Shown here piece after piece: positions 10,201-17,657 of a DNA stretch of 64,000 nt. The stretch comes from Planctomycetota bacterium (GTDB taxonomy: Bacteria > Planctomycetota > PLA2): the NCBI GenBank assembly GCA_021776735.1, contig JAJFFH010000066.1:62001-126000 (forward strand), written 5' to 3'. The first letter of the stretch is position 1. Every line of letters begins with the position of its first letter. Both the position numbers and the translations under genes were made by a program. The notes beneath the pieces were generated by a model that made no database searches, had not been told where the DNA came from, and saw nothing but the letters and a program-made list of their open reading frames with translations.

Positions 10201-10654
10201 TTTCCGGCGCATCTGCGAACTGGCCCCCGCGGCCATGAACGACGCCGGCGTTGCCCTGAAGCAACCCGCGCGCGAGCGGGCGGAACTGCTCTCGCTGCGC
10301 GCGCTGCACCTGGCGCGGCGCGGGCAATTCGAGGCCGCGGCCCAGACGGCGGAGTCCATCGCGCAGGCGACACCGGCCCAACCGCAGTTGCTCTACCAGG
10401 CGGCGGTGAGCCTGGCGGGGGTCGTGCGTCGGGCGAAGCAAACGGACGGCGATGTCTCGTCGTACGTCGATCGTGCGCTGGCCATGCTGGGGCGCGCCGT
10501 CGATGCCGGTTTCGTGAACAACCGCAAGCTGGTCGATCCGGCCTTTCTTCCCGTGCGCGACGATCCGCGCTACGGCGCCATCCTGAAGCGTGCAGCCGCG
10601 GCACGAAAAAAAGCGGCCCGAACCACGAAGCAGCCCGGGCCGAAAGACCGCTGA
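7250..10654 (+). CDS. Membrane Ser/Thr protein kinase with TPR-like extracytoplasmic region
   Basis: A 1134-residue Hanks-type kinase. The kinase domain spans about 79-365, with the glycine loop GRGGMA (86-90), catalytic Lys107 in ALKVL, HRDIKPSN at 225-232 and DFG at 245-247, so it should be active. One hydrophobic helix at about 388-412 crosses the membrane. The remaining ~700 residues are helical, TPR-like repeats ending in a Lys/Arg-rich tail. ATG 7250 is chosen; a GTG at 7247 would also overlap the sigma gene's stop. One exact copy of the dispersed 12-bp motif (10442-10453) lies in frame and encodes T-D-G-D. The 3' end holds a terminator that serves the convergent gene. Confidence 0.92.
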   Translation: MSADERDPIDRLCEEFVQRFRAGEDPAVSEYIRRHPEHAAEIRELFPALLLIEELAVPQTEKADIGEVPQAGRRLGEYRLLREIGRGGMAVVYEAEQETLGRRVALKVLPFFRLEQPNLVARFRKEVQIAARLHHNNIVPVFGVGESEGVHYYAMQFIDGRPLGEVITELRRLRANEAPSSSVQLPGADVGSTPGSWRAYYQSVARLGLQIAEALSYAHGLGILHRDIKPSNLLLDYHGRVWITDFGLAKAVDNESLTRTGELVGTVAYMPPERFKGEGDHRADLYGLGLVLFELATLTRAFEESDPQRLIRDICETAPVRPRQLAPDLPRDLETIILKAIAPHPQDRYDGAAALADDLRRWLDRVPIRARRSSVFLRLRRWSERNPLLACSVLGLLLALATGLVVSLLLLGRVRDERDRTHDALRAEQAALSAAARDRDRAVDSFRTLVEEVEGHLRESAATQEQRKRLLDVVLRGLNDILGDQDGPSFADLVFVSGLRRLAGLEMSVGRSERAHAYREKALGIARHLHEAYPQRRSAAAAFARALAEVAADRLEAGRIDEAAQRASQAEKLLQKWPAGSAGSPSESGEAGLRADIAVLQARILCRRGEFQVAEARYVGVIAELEAVCADTSAEAGSGLRESLAQAHTYFARALLQGRRDAAGALPHFERAVELREQSLAHHPRGVIARRNVASARVSLTTALRRLHRWTAAAAVNGKQITTLRTLVADDPRDFGHRQALADALITRGDIRLAYRDGASPWPPYREALALLQAIRRADPKNTKLARAVARAHARLAETRDLRADPTQSLKHARASARLFRELATAASADARKKRDLAIALEKLGDAALRVSAIDDAEKAYRENLDLARGVAEPNLPQARMDLYLAYWKLAELYRRAEKTEQSRRHYAAAAPILEALAEKQPQTVQFLADLVTMRERRGLLALETERWTEGAALFRKAVAALEKYAGGGRQVPHYRAHRDYLEFFRRICELAPAAMNDAGVALKQPARERAELLSLRALHLARRGQFEAAAQTAESIAQATPAQPQLLYQAAVSLAGVVRRAKQTDGDVSSYVDRALAMLGRAVDAGFVNNRKLVDPAFLPVRDDPRYGAILKRAAAARKKAARTTKQPGPKDR
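10442..10453 (+). repeat. Dispersed ACGGACGGCGAT motif, copy 1
   Basis: Exact 12-bp copy inside the kinase gene, extended to AAACGGACGGCGATGTCT. In frame it encodes Thr-Asp-Gly-Asp. Confidence 0.9.
10606..10642 (-). terminator. Rho-independent terminator for the convergent envelope gene
   Basis: On the minus strand a 7-bp GC stem (CGGCCCG at 10636-10642 pairing with 10614-10620) with a 15-base loop is followed by seven U (complement of the A-run at 10606-10612). It lies just past the stop of the gene ending at 10663 and inside the last codons of the plus-strand kinase. Confidence 0.6.
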
Positions 10655-10662
10655 CCGCGCCG

Positions 10663-11280
10663 CTATTTGCGACCGCGGAAACGGTACGTCAAGAACACGC
10701 CCCCGCGCCCCCCCAGACCCTTGCTTGCGATCTCGACTCCTCCGAAGTCCACTTCAATAATGTTGTAGTCGAGCAGCAGTTCGGGAGAGAGGGTCCAGCG
10801 CCCCTCGTCGTCGAGCGGGAAGTCGTAGCCGAGGCCGGCGTACAGCCCACCGCCGGACCCGTTTTCGCCGGTTCCGTCGAGGTACAGATACTGGGCGCCG
10901 GTGCGGATGTAGAACCCGTTGCTCGCCTCGGAGCGGAACCCGAGCCGGACCGTCGTGGCCTCGATTCCGCCCCCGGCGACCCCTTCGTACTCCGGAACAT
11001 GTTCGATCGCGGCTTCGGCGTACAGCCGCCGCGGGCCGTGCTTGCGCTTCTTGTCGGCGTCCGGGTTGAGCGGGTTTCGCTGCCGTCCCGGACCGTCGGG
11101 GTCGAGGGCGATCCCGGCGCCGACGGCGAATCCGGCCGCCTCCTCCACGACATCCGTCTCGTCGAAGTTGAGCGCACCGTAGGTGCCTCCGATCGAGACG
11201 AAGCCGGCGCGGCACCCCCCGACGATCGGCATGAGTCCGACGACAAGCACGAGCCAGATTCCGAAACGTAACACCTGCAT
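10663..11280 (-). CDS. Outer-membrane beta-barrel-like lipoprotein
   Basis: A 205-residue protein with a hydrophobic N-terminus ending in VGGC, a plausible lipobox (Cys at residue 23). The rest alternates polar and aromatic residues in short strands (GFYIRTGAQYLYLDG, GLYAGLGYDFPL, GGVFLTYRF) and ends with an aromatic-containing strand, as in small OmpA/OmpX-like barrels. Start: ATG at 11280 with AGGAGG seven bases upstream. A lipid-anchored barrel is unusual, so the Cys may instead be a signal peptidase I substrate context; this is not resolved. It is transcribed divergently from the lipoprotein gene at 11381 and terminated by the hairpin at 10606-10642. Confidence 0.7.
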   Translation of the reverse strand: MQVLRFGIWLVLVVGLMPIVGGCRAGFVSIGGTYGALNFDETDVVEEAAGFAVGAGIALDPDGPGRQRNPLNPDADKKRKHGPRRLYAEAAIEHVPEYEGVAGGGIEATTVRLGFRSEASNGFYIRTGAQYLYLDGTGENGSGGGLYAGLGYDFPLDDEGRWTLSPELLLDYNIIEVDFGGVEIASKGLGGRGGVFLTYRFRGRK

Positions 11281-11380
11281 GAGTCCTCCTTGGGGTCTTG
11301 CCCGTCCCCTGACTGCGAACCTGCGCATCCGGAGGACAGGTTTTTTGTCCCGCCTCATGGGCGGCCGCAGTAGGAGGGGT

Positions 11381-12088
11381 ATGCGATGGTTTCTTCTTGC
11401 GTGCCTGGTCGTGTGCGGCGGTTGCGATCTCGGTCTGTTCGATCTCTCAGACGGGTTCAACGACGACAACGACGACCGCGACCGGTTCAAGCGCCTGGGC
11501 CAGTGCACGAGCGCCGGGATCCGGGATGTCGGGACGATTGTCGCGACGCTCCTGCGGGCGCTCGACACCCCGGGGGATGTCGCCGAGCCGATCACGTTTC
11601 ATGCTCCGAACGCGTCGTGGCTCACGCCGGGCGGCGACACGGGTGTCTTGGAGGGAACCAGTGCGGGCGATCCGCGCGAGGACGGGCTGCACGTGGGCGA
11701 GTCGGTCACGTTCTCCGTGTCGATCGACGTGCGCCAATGGAGCGGGCGCGCAGACGTAACCGTTCTCCGGCTGCCGGACGGACGCCTGCAGGTCGCCGGA
11801 AAGATCACGGTGAACGCGCCGGACTGCGGCCTCCAGGCGACGGAGATCGATGTCGTCGTGGACCCGGAGTATCCCGACGGGACGCTGCGCCCGGAGGGCA
11901 CGCTCGAACTTCAGACGACGTTGAGGGGCTCTCCGTCGCGGCTCGCCCTGTTCGTGCCATCGTCCGGCTTTTCGGCCGCCGTGATCTACGGGACGATGCG
12001 GTTCGATGGCTCCCCCGTGGCGCAGGTCGTTGGAACGTTCAAGAACGAGCCGACGGCGTTTGCCGTGACGCACGAGTGGCGCCGCTAG
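11381..12088 (+). CDS. Predicted lipoprotein of unknown function
   Basis: A 235-residue protein starting MRWFLLACLVV with a lipobox CGGC at residues 12-15, then an Asp/Asn/Arg-rich linker (DGFNDDNDDRDRF). The body is predicted beta-rich. It has no recognised domain. The ATG at 11381 follows a strong TAGGAGGGG. It is divergent from the beta-barrel-like gene and converges with the fatty-acid oxidation gene that ends at 12097. A role in the envelope is inferred only from the lipobox. Confidence 0.7.
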   Translation: MRWFLLACLVVCGGCDLGLFDLSDGFNDDNDDRDRFKRLGQCTSAGIRDVGTIVATLLRALDTPGDVAEPITFHAPNASWLTPGGDTGVLEGTSAGDPREDGLHVGESVTFSVSIDVRQWSGRADVTVLRLPDGRLQVAGKITVNAPDCGLQATEIDVVVDPEYPDGTLRPEGTLELQTTLRGSPSRLALFVPSSGFSAAVIYGTMRFDGSPVAQVVGTFKNEPTAFAVTHEWRR

Positions 12089-12096
12089 CGCTCGCG

Positions 12097-14109
12097 CTAG
12101 CCGTTCACGAACTCGGCCTTCGAGCGCGGGCCGTTCTTCGTGAAGTTTTCCATGCCGATGCGCATGTCCTTCAGTCCGCAGACCTCGCCGAAGCACTTGC
12201 TCTCGAATCGCAGGCCCTCGTCGAGGCCGAGTTTCGCGCCGTGAACGATCGCCTTTTCAATGATCGCGTCGACCGCGGTCGACAGGTGGCCCAGTTCCAC
12301 GTCCGGGAGTGCCGGCGCGTCGATCGGGTCGCGGTTGATGCGCTCAAAACCGTTGGCGGCCATTTCGCGCGCCAGTTCGACCGCGCGCGCGCAGACATCG
12401 CCGTCCGTTTGCTCCGTTATGAGGCCCTTCTCCAGGGCTTCATCGCCGCTGAGCGGACGGCCCGTGCGCAGCATCGTGCTGGCTGCCTCGAAGCCGATCA
12501 AGCGCGGCAGGCGCTGCGAGCCGCCGGCGCCGGGAATGATGCCGAGGTTCGGTTCGGGTTGCCCGGCGAGAAGCCGCAGGCCCTTGCGAGCGATGCGGGC
12601 ATGGCAGGCGAGGGCGAGTTCGTTGCCGCCGCCGAATGCGAGGCCGTTGTACGCGCACACGATCGGCTTTGTGCACCGGTCGATCTTGAGCAGGATCGAG
12701 TTGGAGTGCCAGCTTGTCGTCTCGCCGTCCTCCGGTTTCTCGATGGCGGCGAGCATGCCGATGTCGGCGCCCGACACGAACGCCTTTTGGCCGAAGCCCG
12801 TGATCACGGCGCCCTTCACGGTGTTGTCGCTCTCGATGGCCTCGACGTGCGCGGCGAGTTGCTCGAAGACGTCGTGGTTGAGCGCGTTGAGCACCGCCGG
12901 GCGGCGGATCGTCAGGACGGCGATGCCGTCGCGGTCCTCGCGCAAGACGACGGGGATCAACCACGGCGTGTCTTTTTCGGCCTGGTCCTTCAGGCACTGC
13001 GGCACGACGAAGCCGTCGTGGCTCGAGGCGTACTGCTCGACGAGCGCGAGCGACTCCTTCACGCCGACGCGGTTCATCATCGCGAACGGGGGCGCGGTGA
13101 CGAGTGCTGTCTGCACGCCCATCTCGAGGTCGGCGACGTTGCTGATGCCCGAGTCGAGGATCTCGCCGATGATGCCGAAGTATGCGCCGCGAATCGCGTC
13201 CGCGATCTTTTGCTTCGTCTCCGCCGGTACCTCGACCTTCTCGCCGCGCTTCACGCCGTCCCACGGATCGCCCTTTTCCATCTGCTGCTCCATGAGCTTG
13301 GTGGGGGCGAACCAGGGGTACAGCTTCTCGCGGTAGTGCGATAACCCGACAAATGTCAGCGGGTTGCCGCCGGTCAGGTTCATCGCCGTGAACGGCCCGA
13401 TGCCCTGCTTCAGCGTGCGGCGCACGACGTCATCGACCTGCTTGACAGTGCCGAGGCCCTCTTCGACACACACCGCGGCGGCGTGAAACAGGCCCTCGAA
13501 GATCGGGTCCATCGCGTACCCGTAGCGGCTGCCGACACGAATCGGCACCTTGCCGATGTTTTCGTAAAAGCCCATCAGCCACGCGGTGAGCGCCTCGTCG
13601 GTATCCGCGCTGGGCACGACCTCGACCATCGGGTTGCGCTCGGCCGGGAAAAAGTAGTGGATGACCGCGCAGCGATTCTTGTGCGCGCACTCCCCAAAGA
13701 TCACGTCGGGCTCCATGTGCGAGGAGTTCGAAGCCAGGATCGCGTCGTCCCCGACGATCCCCTCGAGCTGCGCGAAGATGCGCCGCTTGAGCCCGAGATC
13801 CTCCGACGCGGCCTCGATGATGAGGTCCGCGCCCGCAAGGCTGTCGTAGTCGGACGTAAACGTCGTGTTGTCCTTCATCGACTGGCCGAACTCGGGCTTG
13901 AAGGCGCCGCTCTCGATCCCCCGGTCGATCTTCTTGTGGAGCTTTTTCTCGCCCCGCGCGAGCGCCTTGTCGGAGACATCGACCACGACAACGGCCACGC
14001 CGGCGCGCGAAAGCACCTTCGTCATATGAAGCGCGATGTCCGGACCGATTTGTCCGGAACCGACGATGCCGATCTTGCCAAGAGAGCGCGATCCGAGCGA
14101 GTAAGCCAT
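12097..14109 (-). CDS. 3-hydroxyacyl-CoA dehydrogenase / enoyl-CoA hydratase fusion
   Basis: A 670-residue bifunctional beta-oxidation enzyme with the dehydrogenase first and the hydratase second, the reverse of FadB/FadJ. Residues 11-310 form an NAD-binding 3-hydroxyacyl-CoA dehydrogenase (GIVGSGQIG; catalytic-region SNSSHMEP and HYFFPAERNPMVE). From about residue 375 a crotonase domain follows, with oxyanion-hole segments FVSGADIG and FGGGNELALA and the PNLGIIPGAGGSQRLPR block. It would hydrate enoyl-CoA and oxidise the 3-hydroxyacyl-CoA product in the cytoplasm. ATG 14109 is chosen; an ATG at 14118 adds three residues. A copy of the dispersed motif (12397-12408) encodes T-D-G-D within the crotonase domain. 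Confidence 0.9.
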   Translation of the reverse strand: MAYSLGSRSLGKIGIVGSGQIGPDIALHMTKVLSRAGVAVVVVDVSDKALARGEKKLHKKIDRGIESGAFKPEFGQSMKDNTTFTSDYDSLAGADLIIEAASEDLGLKRRIFAQLEGIVGDDAILASNSSHMEPDVIFGECAHKNRCAVIHYFFPAERNPMVEVVPSADTDEALTAWLMGFYENIGKVPIRVGSRYGYAMDPIFEGLFHAAAVCVEEGLGTVKQVDDVVRRTLKQGIGPFTAMNLTGGNPLTFVGLSHYREKLYPWFAPTKLMEQQMEKGDPWDGVKRGEKVEVPAETKQKIADAIRGAYFGIIGEILDSGISNVADLEMGVQTALVTAPPFAMMNRVGVKESLALVEQYASSHDGFVVPQCLKDQAEKDTPWLIPVVLREDRDGIAVLTIRRPAVLNALNHDVFEQLAAHVEAIESDNTVKGAVITGFGQKAFVSGADIGMLAAIEKPEDGETTSWHSNSILLKIDRCTKPIVCAYNGLAFGGGNELALACHARIARKGLRLLAGQPEPNLGIIPGAGGSQRLPRLIGFEAASTMLRTGRPLSGDEALEKGLITEQTDGDVCARAVELAREMAANGFERINRDPIDAPALPDVELGHLSTAVDAIIEKAIVHGAKLGLDEGLRFESKCFGEVCGLKDMRIGMENFTKNGPRSKAEFVNG
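12397..12408 (-). repeat. Dispersed ACGGACGGCGAT motif, copy 2
   Basis: Exact copy in the hydratase domain of the fusion gene, motif and gene in the same orientation, encoding T-D-G-D. The extended context GCAAACGGACGGCGATGTCT matches copy 1. Confidence 0.9.
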
Positions 14110-14182
14110 GGCGCGCATTCTATGGATCCCGGCTATGGATCCCGGCAAGGGGGGGGCGGAAACAACATCCGCAAGATAGCAA

Positions 14183-14194
14183 ACGGACGGCGAT
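14183..14194 (+). repeat. Dispersed ACGGACGGCGAT motif, copy 3
   Basis: Exact copy in the 168-base divergent spacer between the fatty-acid gene and the DUF5131 gene, with AGCAA upstream as in copies 2 and 16. Confidence 0.9.
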
Positions 14195-14277
14195 GCCGCT
14201 TGGCCACGCACCGTTGCGTGGCAAGGTGAGGTGGATCCTGTCGCCGACCGAAGTAGTATGTTAGGCGTACGTTAACA

Positions 14278-15057
14278 ATGTCTCTAGCCAGCACCATCGA
14301 ATGGACCGACGCGACCTGGAATCCCGTTCGGGGGTGCTCCAAGGTCAGCCCCGGCTGCAAGCACTGCTACGCCGAGACCTTTGCCGAGCGGTGGCGCGGA
14401 ATCCCCGGTCATCCGTACGAACAGGGTTTTGACCTCCGCCTTGTGCCGGACAAGCTCGCCGAGCCCCTGCGATGGCGAAAACCGCGCCGGGTATTCGTGA
14501 ACTCGATGAGCGATCTGTTTCACGAGGAGGTGCCGTCACAATTCGTCCACAAGGTTTTTCGCACGATGCGCCTCGCGGATTGGCACACGTTTCAGATTCT
14601 GACCAAGCGGGCCGGAAGGATGCGCGAGGTGCTTTCGGATCTCGCGGCTTCCGAAGCTGTGGCGGACCATGTCTGGCTCGGGGTCAGTGTGGAGGACCGG
14701 AAACATGGTCTGCCGCGGATCGAAGAGCTTCGTCGCACACCGGCTAGGGTCCGGTTCCTCTCTGTCGAGCCGCTTCTCGAGGATCTCGGTCCGATCGATC
14801 TGACTGGGATTCACTGGGTCATCGTCGGCGGAGAGAGCGGCCCGGGCGCGCGACCGATGAAGCCCGATTGGGTTGTCGGCGTCCGCGAGCGATGCAGTGC
14901 GGCCGGAGTCCCGTTCTTCTTCAAACAATGGGGCGGCGTCCGAAAGGCCCGACATGGCCGAGACCTGGAGGGGCGCACGTTCGACGATTTCCCCCGCGTG
15001 GCCGCTGGAAGTACGCCTTCGGATGCCGAACGACATCGGCGCCTGGCCTTGGTGTGA
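14278..15057 (+). CDS. DUF5131 / phage Gp37-Gp68 family protein
   Basis: A 259-residue protein of the DUF5131 (Gp37/Gp68) family. The N-terminal Cys motif is C20-x6-C27-x2-C30 (GCSKVSPGCKHCYAE), resembling the cluster-binding loop of radical-SAM-like folds; further family blocks are WNPVRGC, VFVNSMSDLFHEEVP and VGGESGPGARPM. Members are found in phages and accessory regions and are typically next to a three-Cys-motif partner protein (TcmP), which follows here after 6 bases. The biochemical activity of the family is not firmly known. The ATG at 14278 follows AACA with no strong ribosome binding site. Confidence 0.85.
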   Translation: MSLASTIEWTDATWNPVRGCSKVSPGCKHCYAETFAERWRGIPGHPYEQGFDLRLVPDKLAEPLRWRKPRRVFVNSMSDLFHEEVPSQFVHKVFRTMRLADWHTFQILTKRAGRMREVLSDLAASEAVADHVWLGVSVEDRKHGLPRIEELRRTPARVRFLSVEPLLEDLGPIDLTGIHWVIVGGESGPGARPMKPDWVVGVRERCSAAGVPFFFKQWGGVRKARHGRDLEGRTFDDFPRVAAGSTPSDAERHRRLALV

Positions 15058-15063
15058 AGCGCC

Positions 15064-16227
15064 ATGGACGACCGGGACTTTCGCGACTACGAAGGACGAG
15101 AGCCGGCTTGCGTCAAGCACCATGTGCTGCGGCAGTACCTGCTTGAGGTGGCGCTCAAGGTCGGCATGTCAAGTCCGGGTGTCACGTTCAACTATGTCGA
15201 TGGGTTTTCCGGGCCTTGGATGTCCACGGGGGAGGTGCATGCCGACACCTCGCCGCATGTCGCGTTGACGCAACTGCGCAAGGCGCGGGACGAGCTGGCC
15301 ACGCGGGGGCGTCCCGGCGTCATGCGGGGGTTCTTTGTCGAGAAGAACAAGAGCAGGTTCGATCGGCTCCAGGAGCTTCTGCGCGGGTTCAAAGACATCG
15401 AAACGGAAGCCTACGAAGGCACGTTCGAAGACGCGATTCCTCGGGCGGCCCGGTTTGTTCGGCAGGCCAAGAACCCGTTCTCCTTCGTCTTCATCGATCC
15501 GACGGGTTGGCAGGGCTACGACCTCGAACGGATCGCTCCACTGCTGTCCGCGACGAGGGGTGAGGTACTCATCAACTTCATGACCGATTGGGTGAAGCGA
15601 TTCATCGATAGCGAGGGGAGCCGTTACGGCTTGGAACGACTTGCCGTGGAGTCCGACGCGTGGAAGGGCTTGTCGGGCCTCCAACGAGAGGACAAGATCG
15701 TCGAGACGTCCGCCTGCTTCTCGCCCGGTTCGGGAGTTACCGCTACACCGCAAGCACGGTGATCTTGAATCCCGTGAAGGACCGGACACACTACCACCTG
15801 ATGTTTGGGACACGGAGCCTGGAGGGACTGCGCGTCTATCGCGATGTCGAGTCGCGGGCCATGGGCCTCCAGGATCGCCTGCGCGGCCGGGTGAAGGAAC
15901 GAAAGGAGCCGGACCAAGTTCATGTTCTCCGATTCCCAGGTCTCCTCCCACCAGTCCGAACTCAAGAAGCACTACCACGGCGTGGCGGAGGCCGCTGTTA
16001 CGGCAGCCCTCCAGTCCCGGGGGCAGATTTCGTACGACGACCTCTTGCCGATCGCGCTCTGTGTTCAGATGACTTCGGAGAGGGATCTAAAGGCCCTCTT
16101 GAAGAGGCTGGGATCCGGACCCCGTCCGTCCATCAGGTTGCTGGGCCTTGCGGCCCGGGAGCGTGTGCCGAACCGGAAGAAGGGGCACCGGGTCGAGTGG
16201 CTTGAGGGCGGGCCCAGGCAGGCCTGA
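15064..16227 (+). pseudogene. tcmP: Three-Cys-motif partner protein TcmP, broken by two frameshifts
   Basis: The first segment (from ATG 15064) carries TcmP hallmarks: VDGFSGPW, FVEKNK and the FIDPTGWQG methyltransferase-like block. Near 15712 the homology jumps by -1 into another frame (LLLARFGSYRY ... DRTHYHLMFGTRS), and near 15900 it jumps back by +1 (FMFSDSQ ... SELKKHYH), running to the stop at 16227. As written, translation ends at 15762. Together the three parts make one full-length protein of about 385 residues, the usual family size. Two compensating single-base indels could be assembly errors or a decayed gene. TcmP proteins accompany DUF5131 proteins, as here. Confidence 0.75.
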
Positions 16228-16307
16228 TCGATTTCGAGCGGGCCGGCAGTCCCATGTGGGACCGGGGTTATTCGTACGCGCCTCATGTGGTAGTCTCCCG
16301 CGCACAC

Positions 16308-17657
16308 ATGCGTTGGGGGTTCGTGCTCGACCAGGGGGCGTGCATCGGCTGCCACGCTTGCACCGTGGGCTGCAAGGCCGAGAACGACGTGCCGCTCGGC
16401 GCGTTTCGGACCTGGGTCAAGTGGATCGAGCACGGGCAGTATCCCGATACGCAGCGGTCGGCAGCCGTCTTGCGCTGCAACCACTGCGAAGACGCGCCGT
16501 GCATCACGATCTGTCCGACGATGGCTCTTTTTAGGCGCGCCGACGGCATCGTCGATCTCGATGCGGACGCCTGCATCGGCTGTGCGTCGTGCATGCAGGC
16601 GTGTCCCTACGATGCGATCCACATCGACCCGCGCTCGGGCACGGCCGCGAAGTGCCACTTCTGCGCGCACCGGCTCGAGGTGGATCTGGCGCCGGCGTGC
16701 GTCTCGGTCTGTCCCGAACAGGCGATCAAGGTCGTTGATCTGGATGCTGAGGGAGTGCGTGACGATCTACACGCGCGCGGTGCGGTCGTGCGCAAGGGCG
16801 AGCGGGGCACGCGACCGCAGACGTTTTACCTGGACACCGATCCGGTGATCCTCGATCCGTTGGCGGTGGACGGCACACGCACGCTCAGCCACGCCGAGGT
16901 GCCCGACCCGCTGCCGGCACCCGGGACGGCGGCGGCGCGCGCGGTGTACGACATCCCGCGGCGCAAGCAGTGGGGCGGCGCGATTGCCGCCTACCTCGTC
17001 ACCAAGTCCGTCGCGGCGGGCGCGCTGATGGCGGCGGCGCTGGGCATCGGGAACATCGCCGTCCTTGGCTTTTTGAGCTTGGCCTTCACCGCGGTCACCC
17101 TGCTCCTGCTGATCGGCGACCTGCATCAGCCGCGGCGGTTCTGGTTCCTGCTGACGCGGCCGAACACGAAATCGTGGCTCGTGCGCGGCGGCTGGGTACT
17201 CACGGCGCATGCGCTGCTGAGCGTGCCGTGGATGTTTGGGTTTTCGCATCCGCTGCTGGCGATCGTGAGTTTCCCGGTCGCGATGATGACGGCGATCTAC
17301 ACCGCGTTCCTGTTTTGGCAGGCGCGCGGGCGCGAGCTGTGGGCCGAGGACCGGTTGCTGCCCTTCACGCTGGGCGCGCAGGCGCTGGCGGCGGCGTCCG
17401 CACTCGGGTGGTTCTTCGGCGTGTGGAGTGTCGGCTGGCTTGCGATCCACGCAATCATCGCCGTCGTAGAGCTGCTTCATGCTCCGCCGACGCCGGGCGC
17501 GCGCGCGGGTCATGCGCGTCTCGTGAAGAGCCGTGCGTTTCGCGCCGGACTCCTGTTCTCGTTTCTGGCGATCGCCTTCCCGCCGCTCGTGTTTGTCGCG
17601 ATCACGTTGCTTGACACGGCGTACATTCGCGCGGGGCAGGAGGTGCCGCTGTCATGA
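16308..17657 (+). CDS. Fused 4Fe-4S ferredoxin and NrfD/PsrC-type membrane subunit
   Basis: A 449-residue fusion. Residues 1-140 are a ferredoxin-type electron-transfer subunit (NrfC/PsrB/DmsB-like) with 16 cysteines in the spacing for four 4Fe-4S clusters: C12/C15/C18/C22, C57/C60/C65/C69, C89/C92/C95/C99 and C116/C119/C131/C135. From about 210 the protein is a multi-helix membrane subunit like DmsC/NrfD that would exchange electrons with quinone. It should be the electron-transfer and anchor part of a molybdopterin oxidoreductase; a matching catalytic gene lies at 31995. The ATG at 16308 is chosen because the cluster motif starts eight residues later. Its stop overlaps the next gene's ATG (ATGA). 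Confidence 0.85.
   Translation: MRWGFVLDQGACIGCHACTVGCKAENDVPLGAFRTWVKWIEHGQYPDTQRSAAVLRCNHCEDAPCITICPTMALFRRADGIVDLDADACIGCASCMQACPYDAIHIDPRSGTAAKCHFCAHRLEVDLAPACVSVCPEQAIKVVDLDAEGVRDDLHARGAVVRKGERGTRPQTFYLDTDPVILDPLAVDGTRTLSHAEVPDPLPAPGTAAARAVYDIPRRKQWGGAIAAYLVTKSVAAGALMAAALGIGNIAVLGFLSLAFTAVTLLLLIGDLHQPRRFWFLLTRPNTKSWLVRGGWVLTAHALLSVPWMFGFSHPLLAIVSFPVAMMTAIYTAFLFWQARGRELWAEDRLLPFTLGAQALAAASALGWFFGVWSVGWLAIHAIIAVVELLHAPPTPGARAGHARLVKSRAFRAGLLFSFLAIAFPPLVFVAITLLDTAYIRAGQEVPLS

Noticed and set aside
6803..10441. 1212-codon minus-strand reading frame opposite the sigma/kinase pair.
   Set aside because: High-GC codon third positions leave long antisense frames open; the plus strand has two unmistakable domain proteins.
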